DNA from: a virus
DNA: 29,536 nt
Virus record (IMG/VR): IMGVR_UViG_3300029448_000277
Location: 1-29,536 of that record
Direction: 5' to 3' (one strand)
Shown here: in pieces, positions 1 to 7,978 of the stretch
Position numbering within the stretch: the stretch's first letter is position 1
How the letters are laid out: every line of letters begins with the position of its first letter
The notes under the pieces: generated by a model
What the model was told of the DNA's origin: nothing
The model's input: the letters and a program-made list of their open reading frames with translations, nothing else
The model's database searches: none
Made by a program: the position numbers and the translations under genes

Positions 1-99
1 AGAAGCATTAATACAAGTAGAATCAGAACTAGCAGATTTGAATGAAAGAATTACTGGTTTTAGGTCTGAACAATTAACAAATTTAGTTGGATTAAATAA
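1..99. repeat. Terminal overlap, left copy (circular assembly)
   Basis: These 99 bases are identical to the last 99 bases of the window. They lie inside a protein-coding gene, and the reading frame continues without interruption when the two copies are merged. This is what an assembler leaves when it closes a circle with a fixed word length, so I read it as proof of a complete circular or circularly permuted genome and not as a biological terminal repeat. Confidence 0.95.
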
Positions 100-733
100 A
101 GAGTTGTTAGAAGCAGAAAATGAACTTGCAACATTTGGAAAAACAGAAAGAGAATTAGAAATAACAGAATTAGACCAATGGTATCAACAAAAATTAGATT
201 TAGCCATAAGGTCTGGTCAAGATGTTACTAAAGTAACAGAAGAATTTGAGAAGCGACAAGCATTAATAACAAAGAAATTTCAAATGCAAAAAGTAGATGC
301 AATAGGTCAAGCAGTATCTATGGCAGGTGCTTTATTTAAAGAAGGTACAATAGCACAAAAAGGCTTTGCAATAACAAGTGCTATAATTGATACATATAAG
401 TCAGCAAATATGGCTTTAGCAACATACCCACCACCAGCAGGTTCTATTATTGCAGGATTAAGTATTGCTACTGGGTTAGCCAATGTGAAAAAAATACTTG
501 AAACAAAACCAGAAAGCGATTCACTTCCTAATATAAGTAACATATCATCCCAATCAACTGGTGGTTCGGTAAATCAAGGTAATCAAGGTTTACAAATGCC
601 TAATATTAGTGGCTTTAACCTAGAATCTTCTACTTCAATGTTTCAGCAACCAATTCAAGCCTATGTAATACAACAAGATATAGAAGACCAAACAGAAATA
701 TCAACACAAATTCAAAATAGAGCAACATTATGA
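1..733 (+). CDS. Tail tape-measure protein, 3' part
   Basis: This is the C-terminal half of the gene that begins at 28524; codons start at position 2. It carries a long charged coiled coil (about the first 90 residues), then a glycine/alanine-rich hydrophobic region (encoded near 300-490, including MAGALF and AGLSIATGLANV) that resembles the membrane-active segment near the C-terminus of Bacteroidetes phage tape-measure proteins, then a Ser/Asn/Gln-rich tail. The stop at 731-733 overlaps the next start at 730 (ATGA), which suggests translational coupling to the protease gene. Confidence 0.75.
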   Translation, partial: EALIQVESELADLNERITGFRSEQLTNLVGLNKELLEAENELATFGKTERELEITELDQWYQQKLDLAIRSGQDVTKVTEEFEKRQALITKKFQMQKVDAIGQAVSMAGALFKEGTIAQKGFAITSAIIDTYKSANMALATYPPPAGSIIAGLSIATGLANVKKILETKPESDSLPNISNISSQSTGGSVNQGNQGLQMPNISGFNLESSTSMFQQPIQAYVIQQDIEDQTEISTQIQNRATL

Positions 734-1437
734 CAAAAATTGTAGAATTAATTATTGACGAAGAAAACGAAGAAAACCAAGATGGTGTATTTGCTATTAG
801 TTTAGTAGAACAACCTGCAATAGAATCAGATTTTATTGCATTATCTAAACAAGAGAAAAAGGTAGAGGTGCAATTTGCTACATTAAACAAAGACAAACAA
901 ATTCTAACTGGTGCAGTATTAATACCTAACAAACAAATATTAAGGGTCAATAAAGAAACTGGAGATGATTTCTATGTTTATTTTTCTAAAGATACCATAA
1001 GAAAAGCAAGTGAGTTGTTTATGATGAATGACAAACAACATAACCATACTTTGCACCATAAATCAGAATTAAACAATTTAACTGTTGTAGAAAGTTGGAT
1101 AAAAGACAACCCCATAGACAAATCTGTTAAATATGGTTTTGAGAAATTACCAGAAGGCACATGGTTTGTGTCTGTTAAAGTAAATGACAAAGCAATATGG
1201 GATGAATATGTTAAAACTGGAAAGGTAAAAGGGTTCTCAATCGAAGGGTATTTTACAGATAAAACAGAGTTAAGTAAAAAAGAGGAAGAATATGCAGAAA
1301 TAAGAAAAAATAGTGATTGTTCTGATGGCTGGGAACACAAAATGCCAGATGGAACTTGGATGTGTGGTAAAACTATGAAATATACAGAAGAAGAATTATT
1401 GATAAATAAAATTAAAGAAATAATTAGAAAAGGATAA
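730..1437 (+). CDS. Prohead maturation protease, XkdF-like (peptidase S78_2 type)
   Basis: This 235-residue protein looks like the XkdF-like serine protease domain that cleaves scaffold and capsid N-termini during head maturation. Visible hallmarks are an N-terminal SLVEQPAI segment, a beta-rich core with TGAVLIPNKQILR (60-72), a histidine cluster HNHTLHH (104-110) followed by ESWI, and the serine motif VKGFSIEGYF with Ser170, the expected His and Ser of the catalytic set. It sits two genes upstream of the capsid gene, as usual for this role. The C-terminus carries an extra segment with CSDGWEHKMPDGTWMCG (about residues 197-213), a motif I have seen as a small tail on other phage head proteins but whose function I do not know. 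It starts within the tape-measure stop codon. Confidence 0.8.
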   Translation: MTKIVELIIDEENEENQDGVFAISLVEQPAIESDFIALSKQEKKVEVQFATLNKDKQILTGAVLIPNKQILRVNKETGDDFYVYFSKDTIRKASELFMMNDKQHNHTLHHKSELNNLTVVESWIKDNPIDKSVKYGFEKLPEGTWFVSVKVNDKAIWDEYVKTGKVKGFSIEGYFTDKTELSKKEEEYAEIRKNSDCSDGWEHKMPDGTWMCGKTMKYTEEELLINKIKEIIRKG

Positions 1438-1458
1438 ATACTAACTTTTATTAAAAAT

Positions 1459-1472
1459 CATCTTTGTATTTA
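1459..1472 (+). promoter_or_regulatory. Candidate promoter -7 region of the capsid block
   Basis: The 58-base gap before the scaffold gene contains CATCTTTGTATTTA. Its CATCTTTG part matches the Bacteroidetes -7 box TAnnTTTG except at the first base, and TTTGTAT is shared with the candidate promoters at 10246 and 19840. No clear -33 TTTG is visible. A promoter here would let capsid protein be made at higher levels than the tape measure. Confidence 0.4.
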
Positions 1473-1495
1473 CGAACATAATCAAATTTTTTAAA

Positions 1496-2068
1496 ATGGC
1501 AAATAGCAAAAATGTACTAAACTCTATTCGCACTATCTTGGGTATGGAATCTGAAATTGAATTACTAGCAGAAGCAGTATTAGAGGACGGCACAAAGATA
1601 GCAACAGAAAGCGAACAATGGGGCGAAGGTGTTATGGCTTATGTTGTTTCGGAAGATGGAGAAAAAATGCCTTTACCAACTGGAAGTTACTCTACACAAG
1701 ATGGAGTGCAAATGGAGGTTGTTGATGGCGAAGTTACATCAATATCTAAAGAGGAAGCAGTAGAAGAAGCCAAATCTGAGGAAAAAGAGGAAAAAGAAGA
1801 AGAAATGTCCTCAGAGATTGACTTGTCTGCATACGCTACGAAAGAACAATTAGTCGAAGCGCTTGGACAACTTCATGCAGAACTATCAGAAATGATTAAC
1901 AATGTAGTTTCTGAAAACAATTCTCTTAAAGAAAATTTAGAGAAAGTATCAAAAATGTCGGCTGAAAAACCAGTTAAACATTCTCAAACAAATTTAAACC
2001 AAGAAGTATCTTATAATACTGGAGATAAAGTATTAGATATGATGTTAAAACTTAAAAATGAAAATTAA
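1496..2068 (+). CDS. Capsid scaffolding-like protein
   Basis: 190 residues, placed between the prohead protease and the major capsid protein, the classic place for a scaffold. The N-terminal 75 residues look like a small folded domain (repeated acidic beta segments). Residues about 80-105 are extremely acidic (runs of Glu with Lys), and residues about 110-155 form a predicted amphipathic coiled coil, ending in a basic/polar tail. Acidic composition and coiled coil are typical of scaffold proteins, and it would be a substrate of the neighbouring protease. The start lies in the AAAATGG context common to this phage. It could alternatively be a capsid decoration protein. Confidence 0.6.
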   Translation: MANSKNVLNSIRTILGMESEIELLAEAVLEDGTKIATESEQWGEGVMAYVVSEDGEKMPLPTGSYSTQDGVQMEVVDGEVTSISKEEAVEEAKSEEKEEKEEEMSSEIDLSAYATKEQLVEALGQLHAELSEMINNVVSENNSLKENLEKVSKMSAEKPVKHSQTNLNQEVSYNTGDKVLDMMLKLKNEN

Positions 2069-2069
2069 A

Positions 2070-3095
2070 ATGGCTCAAAAAAAATACGAATTGGCAACAG
2101 ATATTGCCGTTTCTGCAAATACTTATGCAGGGGAACTAGCATTACCTTATTTGACTCCTGCAGTTAAAACTGCAACATCAGTAGCAAATGGATATGTAAC
2201 ATCTTTAGATGCTATTACATCTAAAGCAGTAGTTTCTAGTTTAACGGCAGGAACTATGATTAAGGCAAGTGCTTGTGATTGGGACAATGACCCAACAACC
2301 TTAACTTTAAAAGAAAAAGTTCTTACAACCGTTGATATGATGGTTAATGAAAGAGTTTGTAGAGGTACTATTTATCCAACATGGGTAGGTAGAAACTTTA
2401 ATGGTCGTAATGGTGCAATACCATCAGACTTTGCTACTTTCTTAATGAGTACTGTTGCAGGTAAAACTGCTGAAGAAATTGAAGATAGAATTTGGATTGG
2501 TGGTGCATTACCTAATTTTACTGGATTCTTATCTAATGATGCAGTTTTTGATAGAGCAGGTTTCGGTGCTTCTCAATTAGTTTGTGGTGCATCATCAGGT
2601 GGGTATGTTGGGGCAGGCCTAACAAATGGACAAGCAATTACGGCAACTGGTTCAGCAGTAGTAAATGCTGATTTAGGTTTAGTATATGACAAAGCAGTAG
2701 CACAATGTTCTGGAATTTTAGGAAAATCAGATACACAATTTTTAGTAAATGCTAAAACTTACGGACACTACATGATGCACTTAGCAAATTCTGGAAGTGG
2801 ACAAGGTGTTAATATGCAAGGTTCAAACCAATCTTTTGCTGATATTACTTTCTTGGGTATTCCAGTAAATGTTTGTACTGGTATGCCAGATGATTGTATT
2901 ATTCTTTGTCAAGCATCTAACTTATTCTTTGGAACTAATTTAGGTACTGATACAACAGAAGCGAAAATGATACCATTCTATGAATATGATGGTTCAGACA
3001 ATGTTGGTATTTCAATGAGATTCCAAGTAGGTGTTCAAGTAGGTGTTCCAGAAAATGTAGTAGTTGGAGCAAAAACGGCAGTATTACCTGCATAA
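2070..3095 (+). CDS. Major capsid protein (HK97-fold type, probable)
   Basis: 341 residues from the ATG at 2070, chosen over an in-frame ATG at 2058 because that one lies inside the upstream gene and 2070 has the AAAATGG context of other genes. The sequence is Gly/Ala/Thr-rich with few charges, has an acidic helical segment around TAEEIEDRIWIGG, and ends in alternating beta strands with GVQVGVPENVVVGA, like the P-domain end of HK97-type capsid proteins from Bacteroidetes phages. Its position directly after protease and scaffold supports the call. Several cysteines (CDWDN, VCRG, VCGAS, NVCTG, CIILC) are unusual in a capsid protein and may matter for stability. I do not see a separate decoration gene. 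Confidence 0.75.
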   Translation: MAQKKYELATDIAVSANTYAGELALPYLTPAVKTATSVANGYVTSLDAITSKAVVSSLTAGTMIKASACDWDNDPTTLTLKEKVLTTVDMMVNERVCRGTIYPTWVGRNFNGRNGAIPSDFATFLMSTVAGKTAEEIEDRIWIGGALPNFTGFLSNDAVFDRAGFGASQLVCGASSGGYVGAGLTNGQAITATGSAVVNADLGLVYDKAVAQCSGILGKSDTQFLVNAKTYGHYMMHLANSGSGQGVNMQGSNQSFADITFLGIPVNVCTGMPDDCIILCQASNLFFGTNLGTDTTEAKMIPFYEYDGSDNVGISMRFQVGVQVGVPENVVVGAKTAVLPA

Positions 3096-3115
3096 TTAAC
3101 ATTAAACCTTAAAAT

Positions 3116-3700
3116 ATGGCTTGTACAATAAGTAAAGGAAAAAAAAGGTATTGCAAGGTACAACCTGGAGGTTTACAAAATTTGTATGTATCTTCAATGT
3201 ATACTGCAAATGTAATAACTAAGGTTGTTCCAGATGCAACTACTGGTATAGTTCCACATACTGGGATTACAAATGCAGGAGATTTAGATATGTATGGGTT
3301 TGAATTAGACCCTTACTTATCTGCTCTTACACAAACTATAATAGTTGATGCAGGTGGTGGAATAGGTTACCAACAAGACCTTGAAATAGTTTTAAAAGGT
3401 GTTTATGGTAAAGCAGATTTACTTGTAGATGCTTTAACTAGAGGTGCTTGGCAAATGCTTGTAGAGGACAATAGTGGTAGTTTTTATTTCTGTGGTTTAA
3501 AAGCAGGAATGATTTGTACTGGTGGTTCTTTTATACATAATGGAGATAAAGCATTAGCAGATGGACTTGCTTACACCTTAACTTTTTCTGCACAAGAAAA
3601 AGATTATGCTTCAAACTTTGGGGATGAAACCAATATTGCATTACTAGAGTCAAATACTAAAATTAGTAGAACTTTCACTGGTGCATTAGATGGTTCTTGA
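3116..3700 (+). CDS. Major tail tube-like protein
   Basis: 194 residues, mostly beta-rich. The C-terminal part, with a GLKAGMICTGGSF strand, a GDKALADGLAYTLTFSAQE turn-strand pair and then DYASNF, resembles the last beta hairpin of siphovirus tail tube proteins, where a conserved Gly-x-x-Leu-x-Asp turn precedes a strand ending in Thr-x-x-Glu. The gene immediately follows the capsid gene (20-base gap) and is followed by a strong terminator, consistent with a highly expressed structural protein. Its distance from the tail chaperone genes at 19858 is unusual. A head-associated structural protein is the main alternative. Confidence 0.5.
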   Translation: MACTISKGKKRYCKVQPGGLQNLYVSSMYTANVITKVVPDATTGIVPHTGITNAGDLDMYGFELDPYLSALTQTIIVDAGGGIGYQQDLEIVLKGVYGKADLLVDALTRGAWQMLVEDNSGSFYFCGLKAGMICTGGSFIHNGDKALADGLAYTLTFSAQEKDYASNFGDETNIALLESNTKISRTFTGALDGS

Positions 3701-3722
3701 TAGATAGTTAATTAGGTTAATT

Positions 3723-3762
3723 AAAGGGGTAGGTAAAATAGATGCCTATCCCTTTTTTTTTT
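3723..3762 (+). terminator. Intrinsic terminator after capsid/tail tube genes
   Basis: An 11-bp stem pairs 3723-3733 (AAAGGGGTAGG) with 3745-3755 (CCTATCCCTTT) with a single G-T wobble and an 11-base loop, followed by an uninterrupted run of ten T from 3753 to 3762. This is the strongest terminator in the window and ends the capsid transcription unit. Confidence 0.9.
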
Positions 3763-3767
3763 ACATT

Positions 3768-3947
3768 ATGGAAAGATTAAAATTTAAGAAAGAATTTTTA
3801 GGTAAGAATTTCGAGGTATCAAAGGCTTGTGAGTTTATTATGTGTGATTATATTACGGAAGGGCAATATGTTTATATGTTAAAAAATTACCCTCAATTTT
3901 TCGAGTCTAAAAAGAAGAAAAAAAATGATAAGAATAAGCAGGACTAA
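3768..3947 (+). CDS. Small basic protein between capsid and portal
   Basis: A 59-residue frame starts with ATG six bases after the terminator T-run. It begins MERLKFKKEFLGKNF, has an aromatic central part (ITEGQYVYMLKNYPQFFE) and ends in a Lys-rich tail (KKKKKNDKNK). Its stop lies 23 bases inside the next gene. Small proteins of this size with a Lys-rich end occur between capsid and portal genes in Bacteroidetes phages; the role is unknown. Because it lies so close to the terminator it either relies on read-through or has its own unseen promoter. Confidence 0.6.
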   Translation: MERLKFKKEFLGKNFEVSKACEFIMCDYITEGQYVYMLKNYPQFFESKKKKKNDKNKQD

Positions 3948-4374
3948 TGGCAGAAAATATATATCTATAAACAATAAAAAAAGTCTGTATTCTAATACAA
4001 CTTCCATAAATCAATACTTACCTTATAGTGGTAGGTTTGAACCTTATAATTCTGGAAGTACATCTAAAGCAACTTTGTTTATATCTAATTTATCTACAAA
4101 AATAAATTATAGTATAGAGTTAAAGTTTTACGAATCTAATAATAGAAGCATAATATACTTCTTTGACTATACAACAGATTTGTTTCCACAAAACGGAACA
4201 TATTCTTATCAGATACAAGAAAATGTTGCAGATGCAAGTAGAAATAGTGCAGGAGTATATAAAATTATTGATACTGGTTTGTTTTTAATGTATAATGAAG
4301 ATACCTTTATCGAACAATATATTACACCAGACAAGGAAACAATTCCTGCAACAATAACATATAAGCCATCTTAA
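3925..4374 (+). CDS. Predicted beta-rich structural protein, unknown role
   Basis: 149 residues with alternating hydrophobic and polar residues, suggesting a beta sandwich: ATLFISNLSTKINYSIELKFY, then YSYQIQENVADAS, then GLFLMYNE and a C-terminal TIPATITYKPS. No cysteine or catalytic motif is visible. It overlaps the preceding gene by 23 bases and ends one base before the portal start, so it is probably made with the portal. A small head- or tail-associated protein is likely from its position. I do not recognise the family. Confidence 0.6.
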   Translation: MIRISRTNGRKYISINNKKSLYSNTTSINQYLPYSGRFEPYNSGSTSKATLFISNLSTKINYSIELKFYESNNRSIIYFFDYTTDLFPQNGTYSYQIQENVADASRNSAGVYKIIDTGLFLMYNEDTFIEQYITPDKETIPATITYKPS

Positions 4375-4375
4375 A

Positions 4376-6481
4376 ATGAGTGATTTTTATCAACTAGGCA
4401 AAGGGCATCAATATACAGATGATACAGAAGTAATAAAACAAGGAGATGATTTTGTTTCTTATGGCAGAAATAATGATTATCCAGACTTTTTAATTGATTT
4501 ATATCAAAAGTCAGCAGTACATAACGCTTTGTGTAATTCTATTTCAACTTGGGTTTATGGAGATGGAATTACAAGTCCTCAAATAAATTCAAAATCAGAA
4601 TCTTGGGCAAAATTTAAACTATTATTTGAACAAGGAGTAGGAAAAAATACTATACAAAAATGTATATTAGATTTAAAGGTTCATGGTGGCTTTTACCTAT
4701 CTATTTCTTATTCAATAGATAGAACCACTATTTCTGAAGTTAATCATATGCCTTTTGAGTGTATGAGAGTTCAACCAGAGATAGAAGGAGATTATTCTGA
4801 TTTTTATCTATACTCTAAAAACTGGAAAAACTATAAAAGGCTTGGATATTCAAAAATTAAGGCATTTGACCCTAAAATGAAAAAAGAATATCCTAACCAG
4901 ATTGCTTGTTTTAAGATGTATTCAGTAGGTCAATACTATTACCCAAAACCAGATTATCAAGGGGGTATAAATTATATAGAATTAGACAAGAATGTATCTG
5001 AATTTCATTTAGCGAATATTAAGAATGGTCTTGCACCATCTTTTATGATTAATTTCAATAATGGAATACCATCAGAAGAAAAAAGGAGAGCAGTAAAAGA
5101 TAGTATCGAGAATGAGTTGTCTGGTGCAAGTAATGCAGGTAAGTTTATTGTCTCTTTTTCAGATGATAGAAATAATAGTCCAGAAATTACTGTTATGCCA
5201 CAATCTGATGCAGACAAACAATATGAGTTTTTGTCTAAAGAGATTACCTCTAAATTAATGATTTCTCATAGAGTGGTTTCTCCAAGATTATTTGGAGTAA
5301 ATAGTGATGGTGGTGGTTTAGGTAATAATGCTGATGAGTTAAGAACTGCATCAATTTTGTTTGAAGACACAGTTGTAAATAATTATAGAGATATATTATT
5401 AAAAGCAATGGAACTTATTATGGCAGAAGCAGGTCAGCCATTACAATTAGAGTTTGTTTCTAAACAACCATTTCAAACAGAAGATGATGTTAAAAGAGAT
5501 GTAGAAGAAATAGAAGCATCTAAACATAATTTAAAAAGTTTACAAGACATTGATACTAAACCAACTAAAGGTATGGTACAAGAGGCTAAAAAAGGATTAG
5601 AATGGAGAAGAGAATATGGTAGAGGTGGAACTGAAATAGGTGTTGCAAGAGCAAGAGATATTTCAAATGGTAAAAATATGTCTATTGATACCATAAAAAG
5701 AATGTACTCATTTTTCAGTAGACATGAAAAATCTTCAAAACAAGGTAAAGGTTTTGATATAGGTGAAGATGGTTTTCCTTCTGCTGGCCGTATAGCATGG
5801 GCTTTATGGGGGGGAGATGCAGGTTTTAGTTGGTCAGCAAAAAAAGTTAATGAAATAGAAAGTGTTCAGAATCTAGGTCAAGAAATTGACATGGAAGAAG
5901 AAGATGAAAAGGCTTGGCTAGAATACTTAAAAGATAGGGGAGAAAAATTAGATGAAGAGTGGGAGTTATTAGAAGAAACAGAAGTATTAGATGCAGAAGC
6001 AGAAGCACAAGTTCATAATGAACCAACTAAATTATTTAAGAGATACGCTAACCCAGACGATAAATCAAAAGTTGATAAAGGCCTTTATAAAATACGATAC
6101 AGATATTCTAAAAACATATCTAAAAATAGCAGGTTATTTTGTAAAAATATGGTAGCGAATGCAAAGAATGGGGTAACATATAGGTTTGAAGATATAAAAG
6201 AAATGGGGGATGATGGGATAAACAAAGAGTTTGCAGAAAGAGGAAAATCTAAATATTCTATATGGTTATATAAAGGTGGTTGTTTTTGTCATCATAAATG
6301 GATTAGACAAGTCTGGTTTAGAAAACGAGATAAAGGTAGATTTTTACCAAACAAAGGTCTTGACAATGATATAGATGTAACAAATCAAGAACCAAAAGGA
6401 GAAGGGTTGAGAAATGCTAAAGGTTGGAAAAAAGCAAATACAACAACAAACGATATGCCAAATAGAGGTAAAATAAATTAA
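4376..6481 (+). CDS. Portal protein fused to two C-terminal phage domains
   Basis: 701 residues. Residues 1-390 look like a phage portal (the dodecameric DNA gate of the head): a YGRNNDYPDFLIDLYQKS segment, a gate/stem region, and ISHRVVSPRLFGVNSDGGGLGNNADELRTAS, typical of portals that select against small metabolite enzymes by long helices. Residues about 395-490 form a separate domain with WRREYGRGGTEIGVARARD and GFPSAGRIAWALWGGDAG, a module I know from phage head morphogenesis proteins, often joined to proteases. Residues about 550-665 form a third domain with YRYSKN, SRLFCKNM and WLYKGGCFCHHKWIR, another module typical of Bacteroidetes phage head proteins; the Cys/His pattern suggests metal binding. 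The fusion makes it longer than ordinary portals (about 400-500 residues). It starts at the AAAATGAG next to the preceding stop. Confidence 0.75.
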   Translation: MSDFYQLGKGHQYTDDTEVIKQGDDFVSYGRNNDYPDFLIDLYQKSAVHNALCNSISTWVYGDGITSPQINSKSESWAKFKLLFEQGVGKNTIQKCILDLKVHGGFYLSISYSIDRTTISEVNHMPFECMRVQPEIEGDYSDFYLYSKNWKNYKRLGYSKIKAFDPKMKKEYPNQIACFKMYSVGQYYYPKPDYQGGINYIELDKNVSEFHLANIKNGLAPSFMINFNNGIPSEEKRRAVKDSIENELSGASNAGKFIVSFSDDRNNSPEITVMPQSDADKQYEFLSKEITSKLMISHRVVSPRLFGVNSDGGGLGNNADELRTASILFEDTVVNNYRDILLKAMELIMAEAGQPLQLEFVSKQPFQTEDDVKRDVEEIEASKHNLKSLQDIDTKPTKGMVQEAKKGLEWRREYGRGGTEIGVARARDISNGKNMSIDTIKRMYSFFSRHEKSSKQGKGFDIGEDGFPSAGRIAWALWGGDAGFSWSAKKVNEIESVQNLGQEIDMEEEDEKAWLEYLKDRGEKLDEEWELLEETEVLDAEAEAQVHNEPTKLFKRYANPDDKSKVDKGLYKIRYRYSKNISKNSRLFCKNMVANAKNGVTYRFEDIKEMGDDGINKEFAERGKSKYSIWLYKGGCFCHHKWIRQVWFRKRDKGRFLPNKGLDNDIDVTNQEPKGEGLRNAKGWKKANTTTNDMPNRGKIN

Positions 6482-6484
6482 ATT

Positions 6485-7114
6485 ATGGAAGTAGTAAGTT
6501 TTACAGAAGCACAATTAAGATTTTCACAAACATCAAAAAAAGTTGGTTTTATAGCAAAACAATTAATAGGCGACCAACAAATAGTAAATGGTGGAGACTT
6601 TACTAATGCTAGTTCTTGGGCAAGTACTGGAGATATTATAATATTAGATGGTAGGCTAAATGGCTTTGGAGATGGAAATATAGAGCAATCAGAAACTCCA
6701 GTAGTAGGAAAACCATATAGAATAGAAATAGACAATTTAGTAAATACGTCAGGTGGTATTAAAGTTTCAATAGGTGGGGTTGAAACACCTTTAATGACAG
6801 AAAGTAACAAAACTTATGTTTTTCATGTTACTCCAATTAATACTGGTAATACTAAAGTAATAGGGGTAGGTTGGAATGGTACTTGCGACAATTTGAAAAT
6901 ATCAGCAGGTGAGCAGTCTGATTCATTAGATATGATAGACCCTAACCCAAAAGCAATTTGGGTCGCATCTGGTGGAACAATAAGGCTTTTAACTATGAGT
7001 GGTACAACTTTTCAAGTAACAAGTGTTCCATCAGACCAATATATAGATTGGATTAGAATTAAAAGGTTGTATAAATCAGACACAAGTATGACAAGTATTA
7101 TAGGATTATATTAA
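6485..7114 (+). CDS. Head spike-base-like protein with inserted carbohydrate-binding-like domain
   Basis: 209 residues. Its N-terminus (FTEAQLRFSQTSKKVG) and C-terminal 65 residues (NPKAIWVASGGTIRLLTM ... YIDWIRIKRLYKS ... GLY) match the next gene almost end to end. That C-terminal pattern resembles the small spike-base protein of gene transfer agents and siphophages (RCAP_rcc01079 family). Between them, residues about 27-140 form a beta-sandwich like CBM4/9 modules: it opens with QIVNGGDFTNASSWAS, followed by strands and ends with CDNLKIS. I infer a head spike or fibre that binds surface sugars. No enzyme motif is visible. It is 4 bases after the portal stop and is co-transcribed with its paralogue. 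Confidence 0.6.
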   Translation: MEVVSFTEAQLRFSQTSKKVGFIAKQLIGDQQIVNGGDFTNASSWASTGDIIILDGRLNGFGDGNIEQSETPVVGKPYRIEIDNLVNTSGGIKVSIGGVETPLMTESNKTYVFHVTPINTGNTKVIGVGWNGTCDNLKISAGEQSDSLDMIDPNPKAIWVASGGTIRLLTMSGTTFQVTSVPSDQYIDWIRIKRLYKSDTSMTSIIGLY

Positions 7115-7123
7115 ATAAACAAA

Positions 7124-7414
7124 ATGGCACAACTTACAGAAGACCAATTAAGATGGTCGCAAACAACAGAAGAATTAGGGAATGTAATAAAATCTTTAGA
7201 CGCAGAATTTAGCGATACAGTTGATTTATTAGATGAAAATCCAAAAGCAATTTGGGTAAAAAGTTCTGGTACATTAAAGGTTGATACAGTTGGTGGTACA
7301 ACGATTGAAATAGAAGGCATAAATAATGATACAAAAATTGACTGGATTAGAATAAAAAGAATTTATAGTTCAACTACTGGTTCAGCAGTTAGTGGTGTTT
7401 ATGGAATATATTAA
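7124..7414 (+). CDS. Head spike-base-like protein (short paralogue)
   Basis: 96 residues: LTEDQLRWSQTTEELG at the N-terminus, then NPKAIWVKSSGTLKVDTV, a GTTIEIEGI strand and KIDWIRIKRIYSS with a final GVYGIY. It lacks the inserted module of its upstream neighbour, so the pair reads as tandem duplication followed by domain insertion in one copy (or loss in the other). DNA identity is visible too, for example CCAAAAGCAATTTGGGT in both. The pattern of a Val/Thr beta repeat ending in an Ile-Arg-Ile-Lys-Arg strand resembles spike-base proteins attached to capsids. It would presumably anchor the spike or occupy a different site on the head. Confidence 0.6.
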   Translation: MAQLTEDQLRWSQTTEELGNVIKSLDAEFSDTVDLLDENPKAIWVKSSGTLKVDTVGGTTIEIEGINNDTKIDWIRIKRIYSSTTGSAVSGVYGIY

Positions 7415-7417
7415 GAT

Positions 7418-7978
7418 ATGAATGCACAAATAATATTTATAGATGCTGACTATATAAAGGCATATAGTCAAGTAGGTGGTAATGTAGATGATAAGTATTT
7501 ATTGTCTGCAACTATTACTGCACAAGATAAATACATACAACCAATGTTAGGCACTAACTTGTATAAAGACCTTAAAACTAACATCGCTAATTTAAGTGGT
7601 GCTAATGCGAACTACCCAACACTTATGGATGAATATATCCGTATGGCTACAATGAGGTGGACTTTAGTTGAATTATACCCTTACCTATCAAACAAGGTGT
7701 TAAATAGTAGTATATCTCAAGTTTCTGGTACTAATGCAAGCCCTATTCCTAAATCAGAAGTTGATTCTTTAATATCTTTAGAAAGAAACAATGCACAATT
7801 CTATTCAGAACGACTTATAGACTATTTACAAGCCAATACAGACCTTTTTCCTAAATATAATACTACAACATCATCAGACCAAATGCAACCATCTTATTCA
7901 GCCTATTATGAAAATGGAATGACTATAAGTGGGGATGCAAATAGAAACTGGTTAAACAAAATAAATTGTTGTAAGTAA
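7418..7978 (+). CDS. Head-tail adaptor-like protein
   Basis: 186 residues, largely helical in the first two thirds (IDADYIKAYSQVGGNVDDKYLLSATITAQDKYIQPMLG; RWTLVELYPYLS), with a less ordered C-terminus ending NRNWLNKINCCK. The pattern of an N-terminal helix bundle beginning with a sequential alpha-helix around a LGTNLY turn resembles the connector proteins that sit under the portal in Bacteroidetes phages (gp6/gp15-like, DUF6712 type from memory). Position after portal and spike genes agrees. Its stop overlaps the next ATG (TAATG). Moderate confidence; no sequence motif is decisive. Confidence 0.5.
   Translation: MNAQIIFIDADYIKAYSQVGGNVDDKYLLSATITAQDKYIQPMLGTNLYKDLKTNIANLSGANANYPTLMDEYIRMATMRWTLVELYPYLSNKVLNSSISQVSGTNASPIPKSEVDSLISLERNNAQFYSERLIDYLQANTDLFPKYNTTTSSDQMQPSYSAYYENGMTISGDANRNWLNKINCCK

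Noticed and set aside
1-99. Biological direct terminal repeat
   Set aside because: The repeat is exactly 99 bases, falls inside one gene, and the frame runs through after merging; assembly overlap explains it better.
307-1340. Minus-strand open frames at 307-543, 630-950 and 978-1340, and similar ones elsewhere
   Set aside because: They lie opposite clear genes, have low-complexity or shadow composition, and lack neighbours or start context; all recognisable genes are on the + strand.
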